Source: Ruminococcaceae bacterium UBA2806 (GTDB lineage: Bacteria; Bacillota; Clostridia; Oscillospirales; Acutalibacteraceae). Taken from it: a DNA stretch of 8,813 nt. The position numbers were made by a program, and so were the translations under genes. The notes under the pieces are model-generated. The model saw only the letters and a program-made list of their open reading frames with translations. It had not been told where the DNA came from and did no database searches. The DNA lies in the NCBI GenBank assembly GCA_002351795.1, contig DEHG01000099.1, positions 2,820 to 11,632 on the forward strand. The letters run 5' to 3'. This document shows positions 1 through 7,000 of the stretch, piece after piece; positions within the stretch are counted from its first letter, which is position 1, and each line of letters opens with the position of its first letter.

Positions 1-638
1 TGATAAGTCTCCTGGAAAAGGATATATGTGCCGATACCCGCATCCTTGAGCTTTCTGTAATTTTCAACGGTAGTAGCGGCTATATTTACATTAACACGGC
101 GGATAGCGCCGTTTTTATGCTTTATGCTGTAAATTGTTTTGATACATTCAAGGATATATTCAATGGGATTGTTTACGGGGTCTTCGCCGCTTTCGATTGC
201 AAGACGCTTGTGACCCATATCCTGAAGAGCGATGACCTCAGCTTTGACCTCTTCCTGAGTAAGCTTTTTTCTCGGTATATCCTTGTTCTGATAGTGGTAG
301 GGGCAGTAAACGCATTTGTTTACGCAGTAGTTTGAAAGGTAAAGCGGCGCAAACATTACGATACGGTTTCCATAAAAAGCCTGCTTTATCTCACGGGCAA
401 GATCATACATTTTTTCCGTCATTTCGGGAATATCACAGGCAAGCAGTACGCTTGCTTCTCTATGTGTAAGACCTGCACATTCAACGCCTCTGCCTGTTTT
501 TTTAGGTCTGGCCTTTTCAAGTATCTGTTCGATAAGCTCTTTGTTATGCTTATTTGCATCGGCATAAGCAAGAGTTTCAAGTATTTCCTCGTGATTTATA
601 AATTCCTCAGCTCTGAGGGATTTAGGATCATATGACAT
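1..638 (-). CDS. hydG: [FeFe]-hydrogenase maturation radical SAM enzyme HydG (2-iminoacetate synthase), N-terminal part, cut by window edge
   Basis: HydG is a radical SAM tyrosine lyase. It cleaves tyrosine to p-cresol and dehydroglycine and makes the CO and cyanide ligands of the H-cluster. Reading the minus strand from the ATG at 638, the frame stays open to the window start, giving 212 complete residues; the family is usually about 470, so roughly the C-terminal half is missing, including the region that binds the second (dangler) cluster. The radical SAM CX3CX2C motif is visible as C105, C109 and C112 in the stretch SNYCVNKCVYCPY, followed by the family-typical ESGEDP and ILFQETY segments. 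It lies 27 bases after hydE, so it should be cotranscribed. The Shine-Dalgarno is weak (purine-rich GAAAGAAG before ATG). Identity rests on motif recognition and the adjacent hydE. Confidence 0.95.
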   Translation of the reverse strand, partial: MSYDPKSLRAEEFINHEEILETLAYADANKHNKELIEQILEKARPKKTGRGVECAGLTHREASVLLACDIPEMTEKMYDLAREIKQAFYGNRIVMFAPLYLSNYCVNKCVYCPYHYQNKDIPRKKLTQEEVKAEVIALQDMGHKRLAIESGEDPVNNPIEYILECIKTIYSIKHKNGAIRRVNVNIAATTVENYRKLKDAGIGTYILFQETY

Positions 639-665
639 TTCAATTCTTCTTTCTTATTTAGTTCT

Positions 666-1718
666 TTACAGTTGCATTGAGGGAGAAACACAGTCCCCTC
701 TGTCCGTTACAACATTATATCCGATAGACTTCATGCGGTTTTGCAGACATTGCCTGCATTCCGCCGCTTCATCACCCGTACATATTTTATTGTCGTACAG
801 CAGATATTTTTTTCTGACCGATACGGGTGAAAGATTGGGCATGATTACATTTGCGCCCGCTAAAATACCCTTTTCCCGCCCGAGCGGGTGGATCGTCCCG
901 AGTGCAGTCGTTGACGGCAAAAGCACATACGGCAAAGTCAGCCTTATCAGCCCAAGCATAAAAAGTGTCAGCTCCATCGTTCCGCTTTTTTCATCACGGA
1001 ACGGGGTGTCATGGTGAGCTATAAATGGCCCGATACCCACCATATGCGGTTTAAGCTTTTTCAGGAAAATAAGCTCCTGTGCAAGATCCTCTGCTGTCTG
1101 ATACGGTGAACCGACCATAAAACCGCATCCGACCTGATAGCCGATGGATTTAAGGTCATAAAGGCAGTTTATTCTGTTCTGCCATGAAAGTCCGGACGGA
1201 TGAAGCTTACTGTAATGCATCGGGTTTGCCGTTTCATGCCTCAGAAGATAACGGTCTGCGCCTGCGTCAAAAAAAGCCTTGTAGCTTTCATGAGTTTTTT
1301 CTCCTACAGAAAGTGTCAGGGCACAGTCCGGGAATCCTGTCTTTATCGAGCTTATGATATCGACCATTTTTTCATCGGTGTAATACGGATCCTCGCCGCC
1401 CTGCAAAACGAATGTGCGGAATCCGAGATCATAGCCCTCATGACAGCAAAGCATTATATCATCCTTTGAGAGACGATAGCGCTCGGCATTCTTGTTGCTG
1501 CGCCTTATACCGCAGTAAAGACAGTCGTTTTTGCAGTAATTGGTGAATTCTATCAGACCTCTTATATATACGTCTTTTCTATAAAACTTCTGTCTTAATC
1601 TGCATGACTTTTCAAAAAGATATTCAGAAAGCTGTGAGTCAAAGCCCGATATAAGGGAGGCGTATTCCTCCTTTGACAGCTCCTGTCCGGCTTCAAGCCT
1701 GTCGATCAGTTCTTTCAT
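666..1718 (-). CDS. hydE: [FeFe]-hydrogenase H-cluster radical SAM maturase HydE
   Basis: HydE is a radical SAM enzyme acting with HydG and HydF in assembly of the diiron subcluster of [FeFe]-hydrogenase; it processes the HydG-derived iron-carbonyl-cyanide synthon toward the dithiomethylamine-bridged cluster. The 350 residues match the family's usual length. The radical SAM cysteines are C62, C66 and C69 (NYCKNDCLYCG), followed by the LQGGEDPYY segment near 105-113. The stretch VGIGPFIAHHDTPF (227-240) is characteristic of HydE. Three C-terminal cysteines, C313, C321 and C324, have the CX7CX2C spacing of the dispensable second cluster site known in the Thermotoga enzyme. The start ATG follows the stop of the upstream regulator gene by two bases (TGATCATG) and has no recognisable Shine-Dalgarno nearby, which points to translational coupling. 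HydF is not in the window. Confidence 0.96.
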   Translation of the reverse strand: MKELIDRLEAGQELSKEEYASLISGFDSQLSEYLFEKSCRLRQKFYRKDVYIRGLIEFTNYCKNDCLYCGIRRSNKNAERYRLSKDDIMLCCHEGYDLGFRTFVLQGGEDPYYTDEKMVDIISSIKTGFPDCALTLSVGEKTHESYKAFFDAGADRYLLRHETANPMHYSKLHPSGLSWQNRINCLYDLKSIGYQVGCGFMVGSPYQTAEDLAQELIFLKKLKPHMVGIGPFIAHHDTPFRDEKSGTMELTLFMLGLIRLTLPYVLLPSTTALGTIHPLGREKGILAGANVIMPNLSPVSVRKKYLLYDNKICTGDEAAECRQCLQNRMKSIGYNVVTDRGDCVSPSMQL

Positions 1719-1720
1719 GA

Positions 1721-1966
1721 TCAGACGTTGGAACAGACAGCCTTTGAGCTTATACCGTCAAGCATGCCTATCTTGCCGGCGAGAGTATTTGTAACATCTG
1801 TCGGGGCGTCAAGCGCAATGCTGATAATATTGATTTTCTTTTCACGGTAGGGAAGACCCATCCTGCCGATTATATAATCGCTGTACTCGTGAAGAAGATC
1901 GTTGAGTTTGTCGGTGGATTCTGGATTTTCAACGATAATGCTGATAATTGAAACATGATTTTCCAT
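1721..1966 (-). CDS. Small TM1266-type iron-only hydrogenase system regulator
   Basis: This 81-residue protein matches the family annotated as iron-only hydrogenase system regulator (TM1266 type), commonly found in hydrogenase-maturation operons. The family fold is a small ferredoxin-like/ACT-like domain resembling the C-terminal part of NikR; no DNA-binding domain is visible, so its regulatory role is a family label rather than something shown here. Recognisable features are the N-terminal strand VSIISIIVENPES, the central YIIGRMGLPYREKKINIISIAL segment (residues 31-52) and the C-terminal LAGKIGMLDGISSKAV. I chose the ATG at 1966 because AAGGAG lies 8 bases upstream. The frame is open further upstream to 2137, but that extension would run through the leader terminator and has no good initiation site. 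It is the first gene of the operon and ends two bases before hydE. Confidence 0.88.
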   Translation of the reverse strand: MENHVSIISIIVENPESTDKLNDLLHEYSDYIIGRMGLPYREKKINIISIALDAPTDVTNTLAGKIGMLDGISSKAVCSNV

Positions 1967-2148
1967 TTGTTTTACTCCTTTTCTGTACTGCATACAAAAG
2001 AAAAAAGCACCCGACAGGGCGCAGAACACAATGCTTCGGCATGGAAGCGGATTATGCATTACACCTTGCCCAAAGGACGAACCTTTTGTATCAGCCGTAA
2101 ATAATTTTAATAAAGTTTCAGGCAAGCAGACGCTCACTTTTTAACTAT
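1967..2148 (-). promoter_or_regulatory. Structured 5' leader of the hydrogenase-maturation operon, candidate attenuator or riboswitch
   Basis: The predicted transcript starts near 2148, about 180 bases before the regulator ATG, and holds several complementary segments. CTTGCC (2126-2121) can pair with GGCAAG (2070-2065). Immediately inside that is a hairpin AAAGG/CCTTT (2086-2072) with a five-base loop. AATGC (2060-2056) can pair with GCATT (2034-2030), extended by three wobble pairs. This last pairing competes with a local ATGC-CGAA-GCAT hairpin (2042-2031). CGGC (2097-2094) can also pair with GCCG (2040-2037). An intrinsic terminator follows at 2022-2001. I tried to match the conserved cores of cobalamin, TPP, SAM, FMN, THF, glycine, M-box, ZTP, NiCo and preQ1 riboswitches from memory and found none. 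The ligand or factor is unknown. Confidence 0.55.
2001..2022 (-). terminator. Intrinsic terminator inside the hydrogenase-maturation leader
   Basis: On the minus strand the sequence reads GCGCCC, loop TGTC, GGGTGC, then six T residues. The stem has six pairs (one G-U wobble) and the U-tract follows directly. It lies between the promoter at 2155-2183 and the first gene, 35 bases before the ATG at 1966. It would therefore stop transcription before the operon unless it is antiterminated. That position, not at a gene end, is the main reason to suspect regulated attenuation. Confidence 0.8.
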
Positions 2149-2154
2149 GTGCAG

Positions 2155-2183
2155 ATTATATCATATCTGTCTTAAATTTTCAA
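2155..2183 (-). promoter_or_regulatory. Sigma-A type promoter for the hydrogenase-maturation operon
   Basis: On the minus strand there is a -35 box TTGAAA (2183-2178), a 17-base spacer and a perfect -10 box TATAAT (2160-2155). Transcription should begin near 2148. It points into the leader, terminator and the regulator-hydE-hydG gene group. Confidence 0.85.
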
Positions 2184-2204
2184 TAGGAAATAATCAATAA
2201 ACTA

Positions 2205-2233
2205 TGGAAATTTATTAAAACTTATGCTATAAT
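2205..2233 (+). promoter_or_regulatory. Sigma-A type promoter with extended -10 for the methyltransferase-GNAT-dnaE operon
   Basis: The -10 box TATAAT (2228-2233) is perfect and preceded by TGC, giving an extended -10. Seventeen bases upstream is TGGAAA (2205-2210), a four-of-six match to the -35 consensus. The predicted start is near 2240. It is divergent from the hydrogenase promoter, with start points about 90 bases apart. Confidence 0.72.
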
Positions 2234-2239
2234 GATATA

Positions 2240-2362
2240 TTACGATGACCTCTAAAAAACTGAGTAAGCAGTTATAAGTTAAAATCGTGGGGATCTGCCC
2301 CATAACCTGATCTCTGAAAGCCTTTTCAGAGACGCTCTTATAAAAAAGCAACGGAGGATGTT
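2240..2362 (+). promoter_or_regulatory. Hairpin-rich 5' leader of the RNA methyltransferase gene
   Basis: Between the predicted start and the ATG at 2363 there are three potential stem-loops: AACTG/CAGTT with loop AGTAAG around 2258-2273, TGGGG/CCCCA with loop ATCTG at 2288-2302, and a perfect nine-pair stem TCTCTGAAA/TTTCAGAGA with loop GCCT at 2311-2332. ACGAT (2242-2246) can also pair with ATCGT (2284-2288). No T-tract follows the last hairpin, so it is not a standard intrinsic terminator. The Shine-Dalgarno GGAGG (2353-2357) sits 20 bases after it. I recognise no RNA family. The role could be regulatory, mRNA-stabilising, or the remnant of a small repeat. Confidence 0.4.
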
Positions 2363-3484
2363 ATGGAAAAAATACAGTTTTCAGCGCCTTGTCTTTTCGG
2401 AATAGAAGGCATTTGTGCAGATGAGCTGAAAAGAGCAGGGATGGAAAATGTCAGAGCCGAAAACGGAAAGGTCCTGTTTGAAGGAGACTTTACGACCCTT
2501 GCAAGGGCAAATCTTTGTTCAAGATATGCCGAACGGGTGCATATACTCCTTGCAAGGTTCAAGGCGTTCAGCTTTGAGGATCTTTTTCAAGGCGTCAGGA
2601 AAATAGAATGGGAAAACTGGATAGCTGAGGATGAAGCTTTCCCCGTAAAGGGTCACAGCGTCAATTCAAAGCTTGCAAGCGTTCCCGACTGCCAGAAGAT
2701 AATAAAAAAGGCAGTTGTCAGCCGTCTGTCGTCAAAATACGGCAAAAGCTGGTTTGATGAAACAGGAAGCCTTCACCGTATACAGTTTCTGATAATAAAG
2801 GATGAGGTCAGCATTTTGCTTGATACGTCCGGAGAGGGGCTGCATAAAAGAGGCTACAGGCGTGATGCGACGGCTGCGCCGATAAAGGAAACTCTTGCCG
2901 CCGCTATGGCAGATCTGTCGCACGTTCGCCCGTTCAGTACGGTCATAGATCCGTTCTGCGGTTCGGGCACTATACTTATTGAATCGGCTTTGAAAGCGCT
3001 GAATATCGCCCCGGGGATCAGCAGGAGCTTTTCTGCGGAAAAGTGGAAATGTATGCCCGCAGATATCTGGGAGCAGGAGAGAAACAGATGTATTGAGCTG
3101 ATAAACCGTGACGTACCATTTCAGGCATACGGCTATGATATCGACAAGGATGCGCTGGAGCTTACAATGGCAAATGCAAAAATAGCCGGTGTCGATGACC
3201 GCATACATGTTGAAAAAAGAGATATTGCAGATTTCAGCAGCAATCATGAAAGGGCAGCAATTGTTACCAATCCGCCTTACGGTGAAAGACTGCTTGATAT
3301 AGAACAGGCAAGGAAGCTTTACCGTATCATGGGCAGGAGATTTGAAAAGCGTCAGGGTTACAGCTATACCGTTATCAGTCCGGATGAAAATTTCGAGCGC
3401 AGCTTCGGACGTCCGGCGGATAAAAGAAGGAAGCTTTATAACGGCATGATAAAATGTCAGGTTTATATGTATTTTAAAAATTGA
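2363..3484 (+). CDS. THUMP-domain class I SAM-dependent RNA guanine-N2 methyltransferase (RlmL N-terminal/YpsC family)
   Basis: The protein transfers methyl groups from SAM to the exocyclic N2 of a guanine in RNA, most likely 23S rRNA by analogy with the E. coli RlmL N-terminal half and Bacillus YpsC; the exact target is not proven by sequence. The 373 residues fit the single-domain Firmicute form, not the RlmKL fusion. The N-terminal ferredoxin-like and THUMP region spans about residues 1-155. The SAM-binding motif I is DPFCGSGT (196-203), the acidic strand-2 end is GYDIDKDAL (257-265), and the catalytic NPPY motif is TNPPYGERL (302-310). The family-typical HKRGYR (161-166) and KLYNGMIKC (357-365) are present. 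The ATG at 2363 has GGAGG five bases upstream. It is first in an operon with a GNAT gene and dnaE. Confidence 0.9.
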   Translation: MEKIQFSAPCLFGIEGICADELKRAGMENVRAENGKVLFEGDFTTLARANLCSRYAERVHILLARFKAFSFEDLFQGVRKIEWENWIAEDEAFPVKGHSVNSKLASVPDCQKIIKKAVVSRLSSKYGKSWFDETGSLHRIQFLIIKDEVSILLDTSGEGLHKRGYRRDATAAPIKETLAAAMADLSHVRPFSTVIDPFCGSGTILIESALKALNIAPGISRSFSAEKWKCMPADIWEQERNRCIELINRDVPFQAYGYDIDKDALELTMANAKIAGVDDRIHVEKRDIADFSSNHERAAIVTNPPYGERLLDIEQARKLYRIMGRRFEKRQGYSYTVISPDENFERSFGRPADKRRKLYNGMIKCQVYMYFKN

Positions 3485-3498
3485 AACAGAGGGAAAAA

Positions 3499-4020
3499 AT
3501 GAAGATAAAAACAGAAAGACTTGTACTTGAGCCGCTTGGCACAAAGCATTATGAATCAACATTAAAATATTCGACAGATCCGGGAAATACAAGGATGATG
3601 TGTTTTCTTCCTTGTGACGACGGAACAGAGGTAATGGATTATCTAAGAAACTGCGAGATACAGTGGCAGAGATATATGCCGAAATATCTTGACGCCGCTG
3701 TGATACTTGATGAAGTACATATCGGCGCAGTAAGCGTAGAATTGCTTGAAGGAAATAAAGTCGGTGAGCTTGGATGGATATTGGACAAGCATTACTGGGG
3801 AAACGGTTATGCTGTTGAAGCGGCAAAGGCTTTTATAGAATATATCAAAGAGAGATTCGGTATAGACCTTTTTATTGCCCACTGTGACGGCGATAATCAA
3901 TTATCCGCCAGAGCGCTTGAAAAGCTGGGAATGACTCTTAAAGAAAGCTACAACGGCAGGAAGAACCGCAATTCAGCCGAAGAACGCATTGAATTGCTTT
4001 ACGAATTAAACATGGAGTAA
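3499..4020 (+). CDS. GNAT-family N-acetyltransferase, RimJ/RimL-like
   Basis: This is a 173-residue acetyltransferase of the Acetyltransf_3 (RimJ/RimL-like) branch, expected to transfer acetyl from acetyl-CoA to an amine on a protein N-terminus or small molecule; the substrate cannot be read from sequence. The N-terminal strand IKTERLVLEPL (3-13) is typical. The acetyl-CoA binding motif A is around ELGWILDKHYWGNGYAVEAA (90-109), where GNGYA is the pyrophosphate-binding loop. The C-terminal NQLSARALEKLGM (133-145) matches the usual motif B region. I chose ATG 3499 because AGAGGG ends five bases before it. A TTG at 3481 in the same frame would overlap the previous gene's stop codon and lacks a better site. 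It begins 14 bases after the methyltransferase and ends 18 bases before dnaE, so all three are likely cotranscribed. Confidence 0.88.
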   Translation: MKIKTERLVLEPLGTKHYESTLKYSTDPGNTRMMCFLPCDDGTEVMDYLRNCEIQWQRYMPKYLDAAVILDEVHIGAVSVELLEGNKVGELGWILDKHYWGNGYAVEAAKAFIEYIKERFGIDLFIAHCDGDNQLSARALEKLGMTLKESYNGRKNRNSAEERIELLYELNME

Positions 4021-4038
4021 GACAGATGGAGGCAGAAT

Positions 4039-7000
4039 ATGTCATTTACACATCTTCATGTTCATACCGTATACAGCCTGCTTGACGGGGCCTGCAAGAT
4101 ACCCGAGCTTATAGAAAGGGCAAAGGAGCTTGGTCAGACAAGCATTGCGATCACCGATCACGGCAATATGTACGGTGCAATAGAATTCTATAAGGCGGCA
4201 AGGTCTGCCGGAATAAAACCTGTTATAGGATGTGAGGTATATGTATCTCCCCGCAGCAGGTTTGATAAGGAAACACGAATAGACAATATAAACAGTCATT
4301 TAGTCCTTCTTTGCGAAAATGAAACAGGGTATAAAAACCTTATGCGCCTTAATTCTCTTGCATGGACGGAGGGCTTTTACAGTAAGCCGAGAGTAGATCA
4401 TGAATCGCTTGAAAAATATCATGAAGGGCTGATAGCGCTTTCTGCTTGTCTTGCGGGTGAGATACCGAGGGCACTTCTGAATGACAATTATGAAGATGCA
4501 GTAAAGACGGCTAAGTGGTACAGGGATACCTTCGGCAGGGATAACTATTTTATTGAAATACAGGATCACGGCATAAGCGAACAGAAAAGGTTGAATCCGC
4601 AGCTTATAAGACTTGCCCGTGAGCTTGATATACCACTTGCTGCAACAAACGACTGTCATTACATAACAAAAGAGGACAGCAGGGTGCAGAATATTATGCT
4701 CTGTATCCAGACAAACCATACTATAAATGAAAGAAATCCGATGGCATTCCCGACAATGGAATTCTATCTTAAAAGCGAAAAAGAAATGCTTTCGCTTTTC
4801 CCGCAGTGTCCTGATGCTGTTGAAAATACGGCAAGGATAGCTGACAGATGCAATGTCGAGATCGAGTTCGGAAAGCTTAAACTCCCGAAATTCGGGATAC
4901 CCGACGGACAGAAGGATCATCTTGAATATTTCAGGAAGCTGTGCTATGACGGTCTGCAAAAATATTACGGAGCTTCGCCAGAGCAAAGTATTATCGACCG
5001 TCTTGAATATGAGATCGGCGTTGTGTCACAGATGGGATATATAGATTATTATCTTATCGTTGCCGATTATGTCAATTATGCAAAATCTCACGGTATACCT
5101 GTAGGCGCAGGCAGAGGCTCGGGCGCAGGAAGTCTTGCGGCTTACTGCATCGGCATCACTGAGATAGACCCTATAAAGTATGATCTTCTTTTTGAGCGTT
5201 TTCTGAATCCCGAGCGTGTCAGTATGCCCGATTTCGATGTCGATTTCTGCACAGAAAGACGTCAGGAGGTCATAGATCATGTTATCCGCAAATACGGAGC
5301 AGATCATGTCGCACAAATCGTGGCTTTCGGAACAATGGCTGCAAGGGCTGCGATACGGGATGTAGGAAGAGCGCTTGATATACCTTATGCAGTATGCGAT
5401 AAGGTCGCAAAGCTTATCCCGAAGGAGCTTAATATCACACTCAGACGTTCGCTTGAAATATCGCCTGAGTTTAAGTCCCTGTATGAAAACGATATGCAGA
5501 TACATGATCTTATTGATACGGCGATGAAGCTTGAGGGTATGCCCCGGAATACAACTACTCATGCTGCGGGGGTTGTAATTACAGACAGACCCGTTTATGA
5601 TTATGTTCCGCTTGCAAAAAATGATAATATAGTTGTTACCCAGTTCACAATGACTGAGCTTGATGAGCTTGGACTTCTCAAAATGGACTTTCTGGGACTG
5701 AGAAACCTTACGGTACTGAATTATGCCCAGCAGATGATACGCAAGACAAAGCCGGAATTTGATGTCAGCAGTATACCCGATGATGATAAGGCTGTTTTTG
5801 AGATGTATGCAAGGGCTGATACGGAGGGCGTGTTCCAGTTTGAATCTAAGGGCATGAAGAATGTGCTTGTACGTCTGCGTCCGGAAAGCCTTGAAGATAT
5901 AATAGCGGTAATATCGCTTTACCGTCCGGGTCCAATGGATTCAATACCGAGATATATCGAAAACCGTCATCACCCCGAAAGAATAACATATAAGCATCCC
6001 CTTCTTGAACCGATACTTAAAGTTACATACGGATGCATTGTATATCAGGAGCAGGTAATGCAGATCTTCCGCAGTCTTGCGGGTTATTCCCTTGGACGTG
6101 CCGATATAGTAAGACGTGCAATGGCAAAAAAGAAAAAGAAGGTAATGGATGAGGAAAAGGAAGTTTTCATCCATGGACTTACCGATGATGACGGCAATGT
6201 GATCGTTGACGGCTGTATAAGACGGGGTATAGATGAAAAGACTGCGCTTGATATTTTTTCGGAAATGGAAAGCTTTGCTTCATATGCGTTCAACAGGGCG
6301 CATGCCGCAGCCTATGCATATATTTCCTATCAGACAGCTTATGTAAAATATCATTATCCACGGGAATATCTCTGCGCTCTTATGTCAAGCGTTCTCAGCG
6401 ACAGCGGTAAGATAGCGGTTTATATAGATGAATGTGCAAGGCATGGAATAAGCGTCCTTCCGCCCGATGTTAATGAAAGCGAGGGCGGCTTCAGCGTAAG
6501 CGGCAGCAATATCCGCTTCGGTCTTGGAGCTATAAAAAATGTTGGCTATGGTCTTATTGAAAATATAGTAAGTAATCGTAAAGAAAAGCTGTATACAAGC
6601 TATTATGATTTTCTCAGCAGGGTATACGGCAGAGAGCTTAATAAGAGGGCTATAGATAATCTGATATTTTCGGGTGCGCTTGACAGTCTCGGCGCAAACA
6701 GACGTCAGATGGTGCTTGTTACAGATACATTTATGCAGCATATCGAGGGAGAAAAGAAAAACAGTCTTGAAGGACAGATGAATTTCTTTTCCGCTGAAAC
6801 AGGTTCAGCACCTGATCTTCCCGCTGCATCCGAATTCCCAAAAAGTGAGCTTTTGTTAAAGGAAAGGGAAACAACAGGGCTGTATCTGAGCGATCATCCG
6901 CTTTCACAATATGACGAAACGGCAAGAGAGCTTGGAACTGACAGACTGAATGATATAATTGCCGATGAAGGCGGAGCTTATTCCGATGGCAAGAGGACAG

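Noticed and set aside
2030..2100. Match of part of the hydrogenase leader (GGTGTAATGCATAATCCGCTTCC) to the 3' part of the THF riboswitch
   Set aside because: The resemblance is limited to one strand; the conserved 5' THF elements and their P1 partner are missing.
1967..2137. In-frame upstream extension of the small regulator to a 138-residue protein
   Set aside because: It would translate through the intrinsic terminator and leader hairpins, has no proper Shine-Dalgarno, and the family protein starts at MENHVSIIS, where AAGGAG is ideally placed.
3481..3498. TTG start at 3481 for the GNAT gene
   Set aside because: It overlaps the stop of the previous gene and has no better ribosome site, while ATG 3499 has AGAGGG five bases upstream and matches the usual family N-terminus.
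2732..3826. 364-codon open frame on the minus strand opposite the methyltransferase and GNAT genes
   Set aside because: Its translation is low-complexity in character with no recognisable domain, and it lies opposite two well-supported genes; it is an antisense shadow frame.
4300..5562. Long minus-strand open frames opposite dnaE
   Set aside because: They lie wholly inside dnaE, show no domains, and have no ribosome site or promoter of note.
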